The translations under genes were made by a program, and so were the position numbers. The notes under the pieces are model-generated. The model was given only the letters and a program-made list of their open reading frames with translations, did not search any database and had not been told where the DNA came from. DNA of 64,000 nt, from the NCBI GenBank assembly GCA_017409345.1, contig JAFQSX010000004.1, forward strand, positions 169,870 to 233,869, given 5' to 3'. This document shows positions 35,101-42,098 of the stretch, in pieces (position 1 is the stretch's first letter; the number at the start of each line of letters is the position of its first letter). This DNA is from Muribaculaceae bacterium (GTDB taxonomy: Bacteria > Bacteroidota > Bacteroidia > Bacteroidales > Muribaculaceae).

Positions 35101-35567
35101 TTCCCATAGAAATTGTGGGGCAGTAACTTGGATAAGTCTGATAGTTTTCTAACCCCTTTATCTAAGTCGTCATCAAACATCAAACAGTTCAAGATACTTA
35201 CCATACAAATCAAATCTATCAGTCTTGCCGTGTGCATCGGACGGAAGTCCAATTTATTATCTTCGTATTTCTTGATTTTGAAATATACTATTATATCAAA
35301 CAAGTTTTTCTTGTCTAACAACACCCATTCCATCTTTTGATGGCAACATTTTATAACCTTAGAAATCAAGTCTATATTATGCTTATCAGCGAGTGCATAA
35401 TATAATTCGAGATCATTGGCTGCAATTGTTTCCTCCACCTTGCCTTCATTATGGAGATATACAGGTTTCGATGTGTCCAATAACCCTTTGTCGAACACAT
35501 ATGATTCCATGCAGAATATCGAATTGAAGATATTCCGTTCGTCTAATATCTTTTCAAACAGTTTCAT
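32193..35567 (-). CDS. Reverse transcriptase fused to C-terminal HD domain
   Basis: A 1124-residue protein. The N-terminal half is a reverse transcriptase: motif A LDIKNFYPSIS (D200), motif B GIPQGLPQS (273-281) and motif C YVDD (309-312), with all three catalytic aspartates. A charged coiled-coil-like linker spans about 415-660. The C-terminal half (about 740-1000) is an HD-type phosphohydrolase: HNEEH (764-768), YLHD (801-804), a DNHAKDS segment (H880), SESHGYD (912-918) and RLADLLD (943-949). Six cysteines in 1027-1061 could bind zinc. It lacks maturase or integrase domains and the SQ motif of diversity-generating RTs. It overlaps the preceding gene by 14 bases. I infer a defence RT whose DNA or RNA product controls the HD effector. 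Confidence 0.85.
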   Translation of the reverse strand: MKLFEKILDERNIFNSIFCMESYVFDKGLLDTSKPVYLHNEGKVEETIAANDLELYYALADKHNIDLISKVIKCCHQKMEWVLLDKKNLFDIIVYFKIKKYEDNKLDFRPMHTARLIDLICMVSILNCLMFDDDLDKGVRKLSDLSKLLPHNFYGNIPSTNVQYLFHKWQTKYKEYTDEIIEHCRAYQKSHNYLTEVSLDIKNFYPSISPKMLYDYITSKLSKTYEDDKETLGIAVAKLSYFNISKNNIEPWKQYYYPKDTELSCANQYMNYGIPQGLPQSYFFGNLCMIEVKRLLMQDKTFKGDAYFYVDDSVIYIQSELDEDQFKKRIDVLNDGLKEECEKAKNDKSTISNYIDEGYLAFQNKLDYTIKFHEKGKSTFIHIDDADNQYGPIANISRETYMNSDLSYNLDEIDDYVSLKKLEALDKVVSREIGKLVDKQDKAKKEGKNGDVLASKLKLLRRFKKYFLYRNRLLKIREEGEPNLNDFRERFLEKATDPEKFFEQYEEDIFQTEYRLIIQNLRKEEANDFKEKIIEFEKQLLSKCNVNIQGKQDSLFYAKDVETSCIIKTMPQDSYVSLIRWARENFNGLKCIMDSDKQLDKLRGFMSIVKREDKDTETKESINKMQNQGFEEAQFTKFVMKASTEYQRKILNVFYSEIIDVIPSDSLALSKRNARRFKYVELRILAYLRNKNFNLERFEEFVEHINEKDISNQMGIDIGVLEVLNIFIKNVRNPEWVDSLIVTHRLTKGLWYNGSKFLNSYTLHNEEHAVTLITKSLELTNRIDYFALKNVDYYILFLACYLHDISMVIHPDLGRLSSENGKNMTLISDLMSQMQNEVKKFDSIDYTGKKDSRYKDAGNFLIKVFNEVYGYFEALVRDNHAKDSAKFIRERSNSLLNYLEPTLLSFVAKVSESHGYDVMDVYGLKSRAQDDTVSLKYLMILIRLADLLDVANDRVNYHLLKQNLRNLSPTSKFHWISHLVTDKIVLKTDYPTDENAEMGDKPITEKINIELHLNVKQLTVSKNTKKCNGCKLEESEKKDDCLHIRIVGGLDSLDECPEECCTIICRWMMRKHDWLIKELIALNDYLYSVNNSLLKTNINFIIYYRDEIRLDADMFDSVQDFLEE

Positions 35568-36243
35568 ATTCTGTATTTTTTTTAGATTCGTTATTTATCA
35601 TATCAAAAACAGAATCTATAAGATTCTTCATATCTGAGGGTGCTTTTCTATTACTGGTCTTTAATAAATTATTCTTGATTTTTACAACGATATTATAATC
35701 GCTCTTAACCATTGCCAAACGATAAAAGTTTTCCCAAAGCAAACGAGACTTCACAAATGGCACTTCACTAGTTAGTTCGACATCCAAGATGTCATGAAAT
35801 ACCACATGAATGTTGTTTCCTGGCCATGATTTACCAGTTAGCAAATTAATGTCAACAAGTACATTATTAAGAAAGCGAATAGAATTAACTAAAAATTCTA
35901 TATAGTTAGTTCTGCATTTCCTCATGTAATTCCATGAATAGTTAAATTGTGGATTTTGAGAAACAAAAAACATGTAACCTGACAATTGTTCGTCACCATC
36001 CACTTTTATTTCAATCGCATTTCTTAACTTCTCGTTACTATTATAGTTCTCTGCTTTGTACAAATCAGCCAAACATAACAACATTTGAACAACAATTAAC
36101 TTCGATTTGTACTCACGATTTGACATGTAGACAGACTCAGGTATTTCAATGCCATCTGTCGAATCTGCTTGTATATCATTAAATAGCATGTCAAAGGTAT
36201 AATTCCCCTTGTCCATAACTGTTTTTATATTACTCTCATCCAT
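35554..36243 (-). CDS. Unknown middle protein of the primase-RT operon
   Basis: About 229 residues from the ATG at 36243, which overlaps the primase stop by 8 bases (ATGGATGA); a longer start at 36291 is unlikely. No signal, membrane segment or catalytic motif is seen. The sequence looks mostly helical, with a basic C-terminal part (KIKNNLLKTSNRKAPSDMK). Its 3' end overlaps the RT start. The double overlap indicates coupled translation, so it probably works in one complex with the primase and RT, perhaps as an adaptor. Confidence 0.65.
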   Translation of the reverse strand: MDESNIKTVMDKGNYTFDMLFNDIQADSTDGIEIPESVYMSNREYKSKLIVVQMLLCLADLYKAENYNSNEKLRNAIEIKVDGDEQLSGYMFFVSQNPQFNYSWNYMRKCRTNYIEFLVNSIRFLNNVLVDINLLTGKSWPGNNIHVVFHDILDVELTSEVPFVKSRLLWENFYRLAMVKSDYNIVVKIKNNLLKTSNRKAPSDMKNLIDSVFDMINNESKKNTEYETV

Positions 36244-37279
36244 TTGTTTCCTGTTTTTTGATATAATAATCGCAATAATCTTTAACACCACTGGGCAAAA
36301 CTTCCGCCCTTACGATTGAATAGTGGTTGATAAAGAAACGCCGTAATGTCATAAAAGCTTTTTCTCCTGCCGAATCTTGATCTGGATACATATGTAATTC
36401 GTAGTTCTTTAACAATATCAAGTCTTCTATCGGTAGGATCGTTGCACTCGGTATTGCCACTGCATTCAAACCATCAGACAACAAAGCCAGACAATCCGTA
36501 ATTCCCTCACTAATATACAGTTTGTCACCTCTACGAAGACTATTTAGAATTGGCAAATTATACAATCTTGTTTTCTGTGATGACATAAACTGAAACCGAG
36601 GAACTTTTTCATTAGTGCCCAAATATCTTGATTGTACTCCTATCAGATTTCCATCCATATCATAGTAGGGCAATAATAAGCACGGTGTGTAGAAGTAAAA
36701 GTATAATCCATCATTACCTCGCCGAACAAGCCCTGTTTTTAAGCAGACATCCTCACCAAACCTCTTGATTAATGCATTTACCATATTCAAAGAATTAACA
36801 ACTGAGCCTATTCGCAGTTTCTTGACAACCCCTTCATCCAAATGTCGTTCATTAAACAGAAACATTTTAGCAGGGTCTAAAAGTGTTGCATTATTGATTA
36901 ACCAAGTATATACCTCTTTATTAAATATAACAGTTTCTTCCTTGTGTTTGGTTAAGTATTTTTGAGTGGATGTTCTTTTAGGGAAATTTCTATTATTTCC
37001 ATCTAGGTACCAAACATTAAATTTTTGACCAAGCCAAATACATGCCTCTTGAAAGTTCCACCCCTCCTTGTCCTGTACCAGTTTAATGGGACCACCACCT
37101 ACTCCACATACCCAACATTTATAAATATTCTTAGACGTCGAGAATGTGATGCTTGGATTGTGGTCGTCATGCTTAAAGCAAAGAGCTTTATGCCTTCTAA
37201 CTTCTATACCAAGTCTGTCTGCGACTTCTTCTATGGGAAGTTCATTTAAACGACTAATAATATTTTGAGGAATATTCAT
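36236..37279 (-). CDS. Short DnaG-like primase (CHC2 zinc finger + TOPRIM)
   Basis: A 347-residue DNA-primase-like protein. The N-terminal zinc finger has ligands C34, H37, C55 and C58 (CFKH...CWVCG) followed by the GGGPIKLV turn of DnaG-type CHC2 domains. The catalytic core ends in a TOPRIM fold with YISEGITD (E258) and MYPDQDSAG (D300, D302) as metal ligands. It is about half the length of housekeeping DnaG and has no helicase-binding C-terminal domain, so it is not the replicative primase. It is the first gene of an overlapping operon with an RT-HD fusion, and it may supply primers for the reverse transcriptase. Confidence 0.85.
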   Translation of the reverse strand: MNIPQNIISRLNELPIEEVADRLGIEVRRHKALCFKHDDHNPSITFSTSKNIYKCWVCGVGGGPIKLVQDKEGWNFQEACIWLGQKFNVWYLDGNNRNFPKRTSTQKYLTKHKEETVIFNKEVYTWLINNATLLDPAKMFLFNERHLDEGVVKKLRIGSVVNSLNMVNALIKRFGEDVCLKTGLVRRGNDGLYFYFYTPCLLLPYYDMDGNLIGVQSRYLGTNEKVPRFQFMSSQKTRLYNLPILNSLRRGDKLYISEGITDCLALLSDGLNAVAIPSATILPIEDLILLKNYELHMYPDQDSAGEKAFMTLRRFFINHYSIVRAEVLPSGVKDYCDYYIKKQETNG

Positions 37280-37362
37280 GTTACTATTTTGCTACTTATC
37301 CTTTAATGTTAATTCTGACATTTATTTATTGGTTCTTAAATTCTTCAAGTCAAATTGTGTAG

Positions 37363-38703
37363 TCATTTTCTCTCCGCCACAAACTTCTTCAACAAAAAAG
37401 TCAAGAAGTAAGGGAAGGTATAGAACTTGCCATTGAAGCCAATATTCTTATATCCCAACTTGATGCCATATTTCACATCAGGATATTTATCTTCTTTCAG
37501 CAAATTATTCAATGATGCTGTTGCGTTATCATTGGATTTTACTTCTACAGGCATAAGGGAATCAGCATCACGTACAAAGAAATCCATTTCAAGAGAAGGT
37601 TTGTCACTGCTGTAGTAATAGAGATTGTAGCCTTGTTTTACAAGCATATCTCCCACTATATTTTCGTATATCGCTCCTTTGTATGTGCCCAGATTCTTAT
37701 TAGCTCTCAAATCCTCCTGAGCTTCTTCATCGAGCGATGCAATTAAGAGTCCAGTATCTTTATAATAAATCTTATATAGTTTAGGATCATAGTTCCCCTT
37801 AAGGGGAAGTTCAGGGAGATTCAGGCAGTAGCAGATGTTTATAACACCGGCATCAGCAAGCCATTCCACACAACCAACATAATCTCTATTACGAGCATTC
37901 TTACCAATCTTGGTTATCTGGAAACGTTTGTTTTCTTTTGCCAAGAATGTAGAGATATGGTTATAAACAGCTTTAACCTTTGCTTTATCCAAACCTTCCA
38001 CATATTTGGTGATATCTTCCTCATAGTCTTTGAGCAATTGTTTCTGTATACCCAAAGTTCCACTGAAGTTCTTGTTCTTAATATATGTATTCACTACCTC
38101 AGGCATACCTCCGATAGTTGCATAATCACGAAACAATTCAAAAAGAACATCCATTTGCAATTTAGCAAGTGGCTTGATTTCCAACATGTGATGATATAGT
38201 CCATCTATAAAATCCTCATTGTAACCTTTAGCCCAAAGGAATTCCTCGAAATCCATGGAATGCATTTCATAATCTTCCTTATAGCCAACACTATTGGATT
38301 CTATCTCCCTATAGTTTATTCCCATCAATGACCCGGAACAGATAACATCGAAGCGTCCATCAAGTTTAAAAAATTTCAATGAAGTAGCACAATTGGGACA
38401 AGCTTGGAGCTCATCAAAAAAGAAAAGAGTTTCACCTGGAACAAACTTGAGCTCAGGATTTAGCAACGATATGTTTTTGAGAATGGTATCAACCTCAAAA
38501 CCATCCTCAAAAATATTCTTATATTTAGGTTGCTCTACAAAATTAATCTGGATAACAGTTTTATAGTTTTGACTGGCAAACCACTCGATAGAGCGTGTTT
38601 TTCCAATCTGACGGGCACCTTTAATAATTAGCGGTTTTCTATCAGGATTGTTTTTCCAAGCCGTCAAATAGCTATCAACCTTTCTTCTAAGCAATTTATC
38701 CAT
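37363..38703 (-). CDS. AAA_14 ATPase with DUF4143 domain
   Basis: A 446-residue ATPase. Walker A is KGARQIGKT (residues about 28-36) and Walker B is LFFFDELQ near 95-102, followed by an SGS sensor segment. The C-terminal part (about 200-420) is the DUF4143 region, which carries a nuclease-like EVKS motif (MPVEVKSND near 390). The family is widespread in Bacteroidota and poorly understood; some members behave as defence or toxin-like factors. It is separated from the primase gene by 83 bases with no clear promoter, so read-through into the RT operon is possible. Four iterons lie in its promoter. Confidence 0.85.
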   Translation of the reverse strand: MDKLLRRKVDSYLTAWKNNPDRKPLIIKGARQIGKTRSIEWFASQNYKTVIQINFVEQPKYKNIFEDGFEVDTILKNISLLNPELKFVPGETLFFFDELQACPNCATSLKFFKLDGRFDVICSGSLMGINYREIESNSVGYKEDYEMHSMDFEEFLWAKGYNEDFIDGLYHHMLEIKPLAKLQMDVLFELFRDYATIGGMPEVVNTYIKNKNFSGTLGIQKQLLKDYEEDITKYVEGLDKAKVKAVYNHISTFLAKENKRFQITKIGKNARNRDYVGCVEWLADAGVINICYCLNLPELPLKGNYDPKLYKIYYKDTGLLIASLDEEAQEDLRANKNLGTYKGAIYENIVGDMLVKQGYNLYYYSSDKPSLEMDFFVRDADSLMPVEVKSNDNATASLNNLLKEDKYPDVKYGIKLGYKNIGFNGKFYTFPYFLTFLLKKFVAERK

Positions 38704-38727
38704 ATCTAAAATCTTTGATTACAAGTG

Positions 38728-38735
38728 CAAAGATA
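38728..38735 (-). promoter_or_regulatory. -7 box of the AAA_14 ATPase gene
   Basis: TATCTTTG on the minus strand, 24 bases upstream of the ATG. The first iteron (38741-38753) falls where the -33 element would be, so a protein bound there should affect transcription. Confidence 0.6.
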
Positions 38736-38740
38736 ATACT

Positions 38741-38851
38741 TTTCACATTATCCAAGCCATAAAATTGCATTTATTTCACATTATCCACTCTTATTCACCT
38801 TATAATTTCACATAATCCCAATTATAATGATGTTATTATTTCACATTTTCC
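38741..38851. repeat. Four 13-bp iterons, TTTCACATTATCC
   Basis: Copies at 38741-38753 (exact), 38774-38786 (exact), 38806-38818 (TTTCACATAATCC) and 38839-38851 (TTTCACATTTTCC). Start-to-start distances are 33, 32 and 33 bp, about three helical turns, so all sites face one side of the DNA. The sequence from 38852 to 39099 holds no gene; only a weak AAAGGAA/TTCCTTT hairpin is seen near 39000. Confidence 0.75.
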
Positions 38852-39099
38852 ATTTTTATAATGGTTACAAACCTCCAAAAACAGATTCTGTTATCGGAGA
38901 TAATAGATAATACGAACCCAAAAACTTAGATGGTGAACAGAAAATTCAGAATGCCACCCAAAATGATACTCAATAGTAATATTTTAATAATAAAGGAACC
39001 AATTATTCCTTTTCTACTCAATTATTATCTATTTTCACTTTTCCCCGAATATACATCATTGCTTTGATTACTCTATTTTCACTTTTAAATTAAAAACAT

Positions 39100-39107
39100 T
39101 ATCTTTG
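39100..39107 (+). promoter_or_regulatory. -7 box of metA
   Basis: TATCTTTG, 26 bases before the ATG. The leader is too short for a SAM riboswitch. Confidence 0.55.
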
Positions 39108-39133
39108 TGGAGTAATTCAAAAAATATATTTTT

Positions 39134-40051
39134 ATGCCAGTTAGAGTTCCGGTATCACTTCCGGCTGTTGAAACGTTAAGATCAGAAAATATTTTTGTCA
39201 TCGATGAGCAACGAGCATCGTCGCAAGACATTCGTCCCTTGCGCATTGCGATACTCAATCTTATGCCGTTGAAAATCATGACCGAAACAGATCTTCTGCG
39301 CCTCATCTCTAACACACCTCTACAAATCGAACTTGATTTTATCGACACCGATAGTCACGTGTCGAAAAACACTCCTCGCGAGCATATCGAAACTTTTTAC
39401 AAAAAATTTGACGACATTAAGCACAACAATTACGACGGTTTGATTATCACCGGAGCACCTGTTGAAAAAGTGGCGTTTGAAGATGTGGATTATTGGCAAG
39501 AATTAACCGAGATTTTTGATTGGGCAAAAAAGCATGTTACTTCTACCCTATACATTTGTTGGGCTGCACTAGCCGGGCTATACCACCATTATGGTGTACC
39601 CAAATATGTGCTCGACCACAAAATATCGGGAGTATTCAAACATCGCATTGACGATGATTTAAATCCTATATTCCGTGGATTTGACGATGAGTTTTATGTC
39701 CCACATAGCCGATATAGCGAAGTTCGACGCGAAGACATTGAAAAGGTTGAAGGTTTAAAAATTATAGCCGAAAGCGCTGAAAGTGGCATATATATGGTAA
39801 TGGCTCGTGGTGGTCGTGAATTTTTCATCACAGGACACTCTGAATATTCGCCAGGCACTCTCGACTTTGAATATCATCGCGATCTCGAAAAAGGTATAAA
39901 ACCAGCAATTCCAGTCAACTACTACCTCAATGACGACCCCACACAGCAACCTATTGTGCGCTGGCGTTCACATGCCAATTTATTATTCTCAAATTGGCTC
40001 AACTATTTCGTATACCAAGAAACTCCTTACGACATTCGCGAGATTAAATAA
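39134..40051 (+). CDS. metA: Homoserine O-acyltransferase MetA (probably acetyl-specific)
   Basis: A 305-residue enzyme that acylates homoserine, the first committed step to methionine. The family pattern is complete: [14 protein letters not shown] near residue 40, the nucleophile cysteine in [10 protein letters not shown] (about residue 142), and the catalytic His and Glu in [11 protein letters not shown] (about 235-245). The residue after TGAPV is Glu (TGAPVEKV). In studied enzymes Glu at this place (residue 111) goes with acetyl-CoA and Gly with succinyl-CoA, so acetyl-CoA is the likely donor. It stands alone, with an acyltransferase-3 gene 28 bases downstream that may share the transcript. 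Confidence 0.93.
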   Translation: MPVRVPVSLPAVETLRSENIFVIDEQRASSQDIRPLRIAILNLMPLKIMTETDLLRLISNTPLQIELDFIDTDSHVSKNTPREHIETFYKKFDDIKHNNYDGLIITGAPVEKVAFEDVDYWQELTEIFDWAKKHVTSTLYICWAALAGLYHHYGVPKYVLDHKISGVFKHRIDDDLNPIFRGFDDEFYVPHSRYSEVRREDIEKVEGLKIIAESAESGIYMVMARGGREFFITGHSEYSPGTLDFEYHRDLEKGIKPAIPVNYYLNDDPTQQPIVRWRSHANLLFSNWLNYFVYQETPYDIREIK

Positions 40052-40079
40052 ATCTCCAACATTCAACAATTAATAAAAC

Positions 40080-41099
40080 ATGAGGGAAGGAAACCAACCT
40101 ATCACTAAACAACGAATCGGTTACATCGACTCGATGCGAGGATTAATGATGATATTAGTGGTAAGTGTTCATGTTGCGTGGAGTTCGGGATGCAATACAT
40201 TTCCCTATTTCGCATTTTTGGGGTTGTTTCGATTACCTTTATTCTTCTTTATTAGTGGATTTATTTTCTATAAAAAAGAACAGGTTTGGAATTTTTCCAA
40301 TTGTATTAAATTTTTATCTAATAAGTTTTTAGTACAAATTATTCCTACCGCGATTTTCCTCTCTCTTTTCATGTTAATTTTTTCCATTAGCACTATAAAT
40401 GCTAAATATAATGGATTTTGGTTTACTATCGCTTTATTTGAGTATTTTTTTGTTTATGTACTATTCAGCCTCATAATAAAGAAGCAAATTATAAATAATA
40501 TAGTTCTTTTAATCATTGCACTCATTCTCTATATACTCTCTAGCGATGTTAGTGTTTATGAGAAGTACCCATTTATTTATAATGCAATAATATGGAATTT
40601 TGAATTTTTTATCTTCTTTGTTGCAGGCACTCTCACAAAACAATATTTTGATAAAGTCAAAATTATTTTTAACAAAGATATAATAATGACTATTATAATT
40701 ATATCTATGTTTATCGGTGGTTGTTTGTTGCTCAAAAAATATGTTTTTAAGTTAGAACTAAAATTAGCGACATCTATGCTTGGACTATTCTCAATTTTCT
40801 ACTTCTTTATGAAGAATAGTAATTATATAGATAATTCACGTATAGGACGAGTTTTACAATATATAGGACGTCGCACTCTTGACATTTATCTTTTACACAT
40901 TTTCTTTATAACCAACTCTATTTCTTGGGTTAAAGACAATGGGATAGATTCTCCAACTATCATATTTATAATATCAATTGCAACAAGCCTAGTGATTACC
41001 TGGATATGCTTGTTAATTAGTAATATTTTGCGAACAAATCCTATTTTAGGCAAAATATTATTTGGAGCAAAAACGCCCATTAAAACCACTAACGATTAA
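40080..41099 (+). CDS. Membrane acyltransferase, family 3
   Basis: A 339-residue integral membrane protein with about ten hydrophobic segments. The N-terminal motif RIGYIDSMRGLMMILVV followed by HVAW is the signature of acyltransferase-3 proteins, where the His is thought to be catalytic; RLPLFFFISGF follows. Members move acetyl or succinyl groups onto surface sugars, O-antigens or peptidoglycan. The acceptor cannot be read from context. The base composition is lower in GC than metA, suggesting acquisition. Confidence 0.85.
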   Translation: MREGNQPITKQRIGYIDSMRGLMMILVVSVHVAWSSGCNTFPYFAFLGLFRLPLFFFISGFIFYKKEQVWNFSNCIKFLSNKFLVQIIPTAIFLSLFMLIFSISTINAKYNGFWFTIALFEYFFVYVLFSLIIKKQIINNIVLLIIALILYILSSDVSVYEKYPFIYNAIIWNFEFFIFFVAGTLTKQYFDKVKIIFNKDIIMTIIIISMFIGGCLLLKKYVFKLELKLATSMLGLFSIFYFFMKNSNYIDNSRIGRVLQYIGRRTLDIYLLHIFFITNSISWVKDNGIDSPTIIFIISIATSLVITWICLLISNILRTNPILGKILFGAKTPIKTTND

Positions 41100-41111
41100 G
41101 TCGCGTAAACT

Positions 41112-41342
41112 TTCACATTTTGCGAGTTATCCGAAAATCATTACAAGCAGTTGGTTCCAACAGGAGAAGAACTTTATATACTTGTCTCCCAAATACTTGC
41201 GGACGAGATAATTAAAGTAATTTCTATCTAAGAACTCGACTAATTTGGCGAAAACGAATTTGTCTTTATGCATAACGGTCTGATTATGACCGCAAAAGTA
41301 ATTTCAAATCCGTTGACTCAAAAATCTCTTGTAACAAATTAA
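41112..41342 (+). pseudogene. Possible decayed ORF of unknown family
   Basis: One frame reads FCELSENHYKQLVPTGEELY and, after ILVSQILADEIIKVISI, meets two TAA stops at 41226-41228 and 41238-41240. It then continues in the same frame as FGENEFVFMHNGLIMTAKVI up to a stop at 41342. Protein-like sequence on both sides of two in-frame stops suggests a dead gene fragment. The rest of the 41100-41469 gap is plain AT-rich DNA. Confidence 0.35.
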
Positions 41343-41469
41343 ATATCAATTATTTCAAAGAACTATTTCGATTTTTTAGTGAACACTTATGATTTCGTAT
41401 AGTTATTTAGTTATTCAATTTCTAAAGGTCCACAAAATTTAATTATATCACATTTCTACATTCCATATC

Positions 41470-41898
41470 TTAAATTGAAATCAATTCTCTATAGGCCTTG
41501 AGATATTTGCGTAGACGATTAACATCTCTATCGGTCAACTCGTTATAACGACGCACATCCATATTATCCGTAAGGTCATTAATTTTTACCGCCACAGCCA
41601 AAGGATTGGTTTTCACTCGCTCAATGAATTCATCGTAAGGCTCATCATCGGAGATTTTTGTAACACAACGCAATGCATCAATAATTTCGGTTGGGAACCC
41701 TTCTTTAAGTAAAGCCTCAAAAGTCCAATCAGTATCCTCTACTACATCGTGCAAAACACCAACGATTTTCTCCGCTTCGGTTCGCCCTGCCATCATTACG
41801 CGCATCACATGACCAACATAAGGCATTTCCACTTTATCTACTTGATTTTTGTGTGCCTCAAGTGCGATATTTATCGCCTTTGCCAATAACTCATTCAT
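41470..41898 (-). CDS. Small HD-domain hydrolase (alarmone hydrolase-like)
   Basis: About 142 residues from the ATG at 41898 (an upstream start at 41922 would add eight). The sequence is a stand-alone HD phosphohydrolase of the SpoT/MESH1 kind: GHVMRVMMAG, VLHDVVEDTDWTFEAL (metal His-Asp) and VKINDLTDNMD in place of the LADRLHN motif. No synthetase domain is attached. Such proteins can hydrolyse (p)ppGpp or other nucleotides. A -7-like TAATTTTG lies at 41946-41939. Substrate not established. Confidence 0.78.
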   Translation of the reverse strand: MNELLAKAINIALEAHKNQVDKVEMPYVGHVMRVMMAGRTEAEKIVGVLHDVVEDTDWTFEALLKEGFPTEIIDALRCVTKISDDEPYDEFIERVKTNPLAVAVKINDLTDNMDVRRYNELTDRDVNRLRKYLKAYRELISI

Positions 41899-42080
41899 AA
41901 ATTTCAATATTTGTTTTATCATTAAAGGGTTTAGGCTACAAAATTAACCAATTATTATTTAATCAAGACTTTTATTTTCATTATTTCTATTAGACTTATA
42001 ACTTTCTTTTCACTATAGATTAACTTGACTTACACTTTAAATAAAGTCTGCTTTTGTATGTTTATATTTGAAAGAATTAG

Positions 42081-42088
42081 TACCTTTG
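42081..42088 (+). promoter_or_regulatory. -7 box of the U32 gene
   Basis: TACCTTTG, 10 bases before the ATG at 42099. Confidence 0.55.
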
Positions 42089-42098
42089 TCAATGAATT

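Noticed and set aside
32193-35567. Group II intron, retron or DGR reverse transcriptase
   Set aside because: No maturase, intron ends or msr-msd-like RNA in front, and motif B is IPQGLPQS without the SQ ending of DGR enzymes. The protein is three times the usual DGR RT length and fused to an HD domain.
38741-38851. CRISPR-like array
   Set aside because: The shared unit is only 13 bases, the fourth copy has diverged, there is no leader or cas gene, and the spacers are plain AT-rich sequence. An operator or iteron array fits better.
39000-39133. SAM riboswitch upstream of metA
   Set aside because: The -7 box leaves a leader of only about 20 bases, too short for an aptamer.
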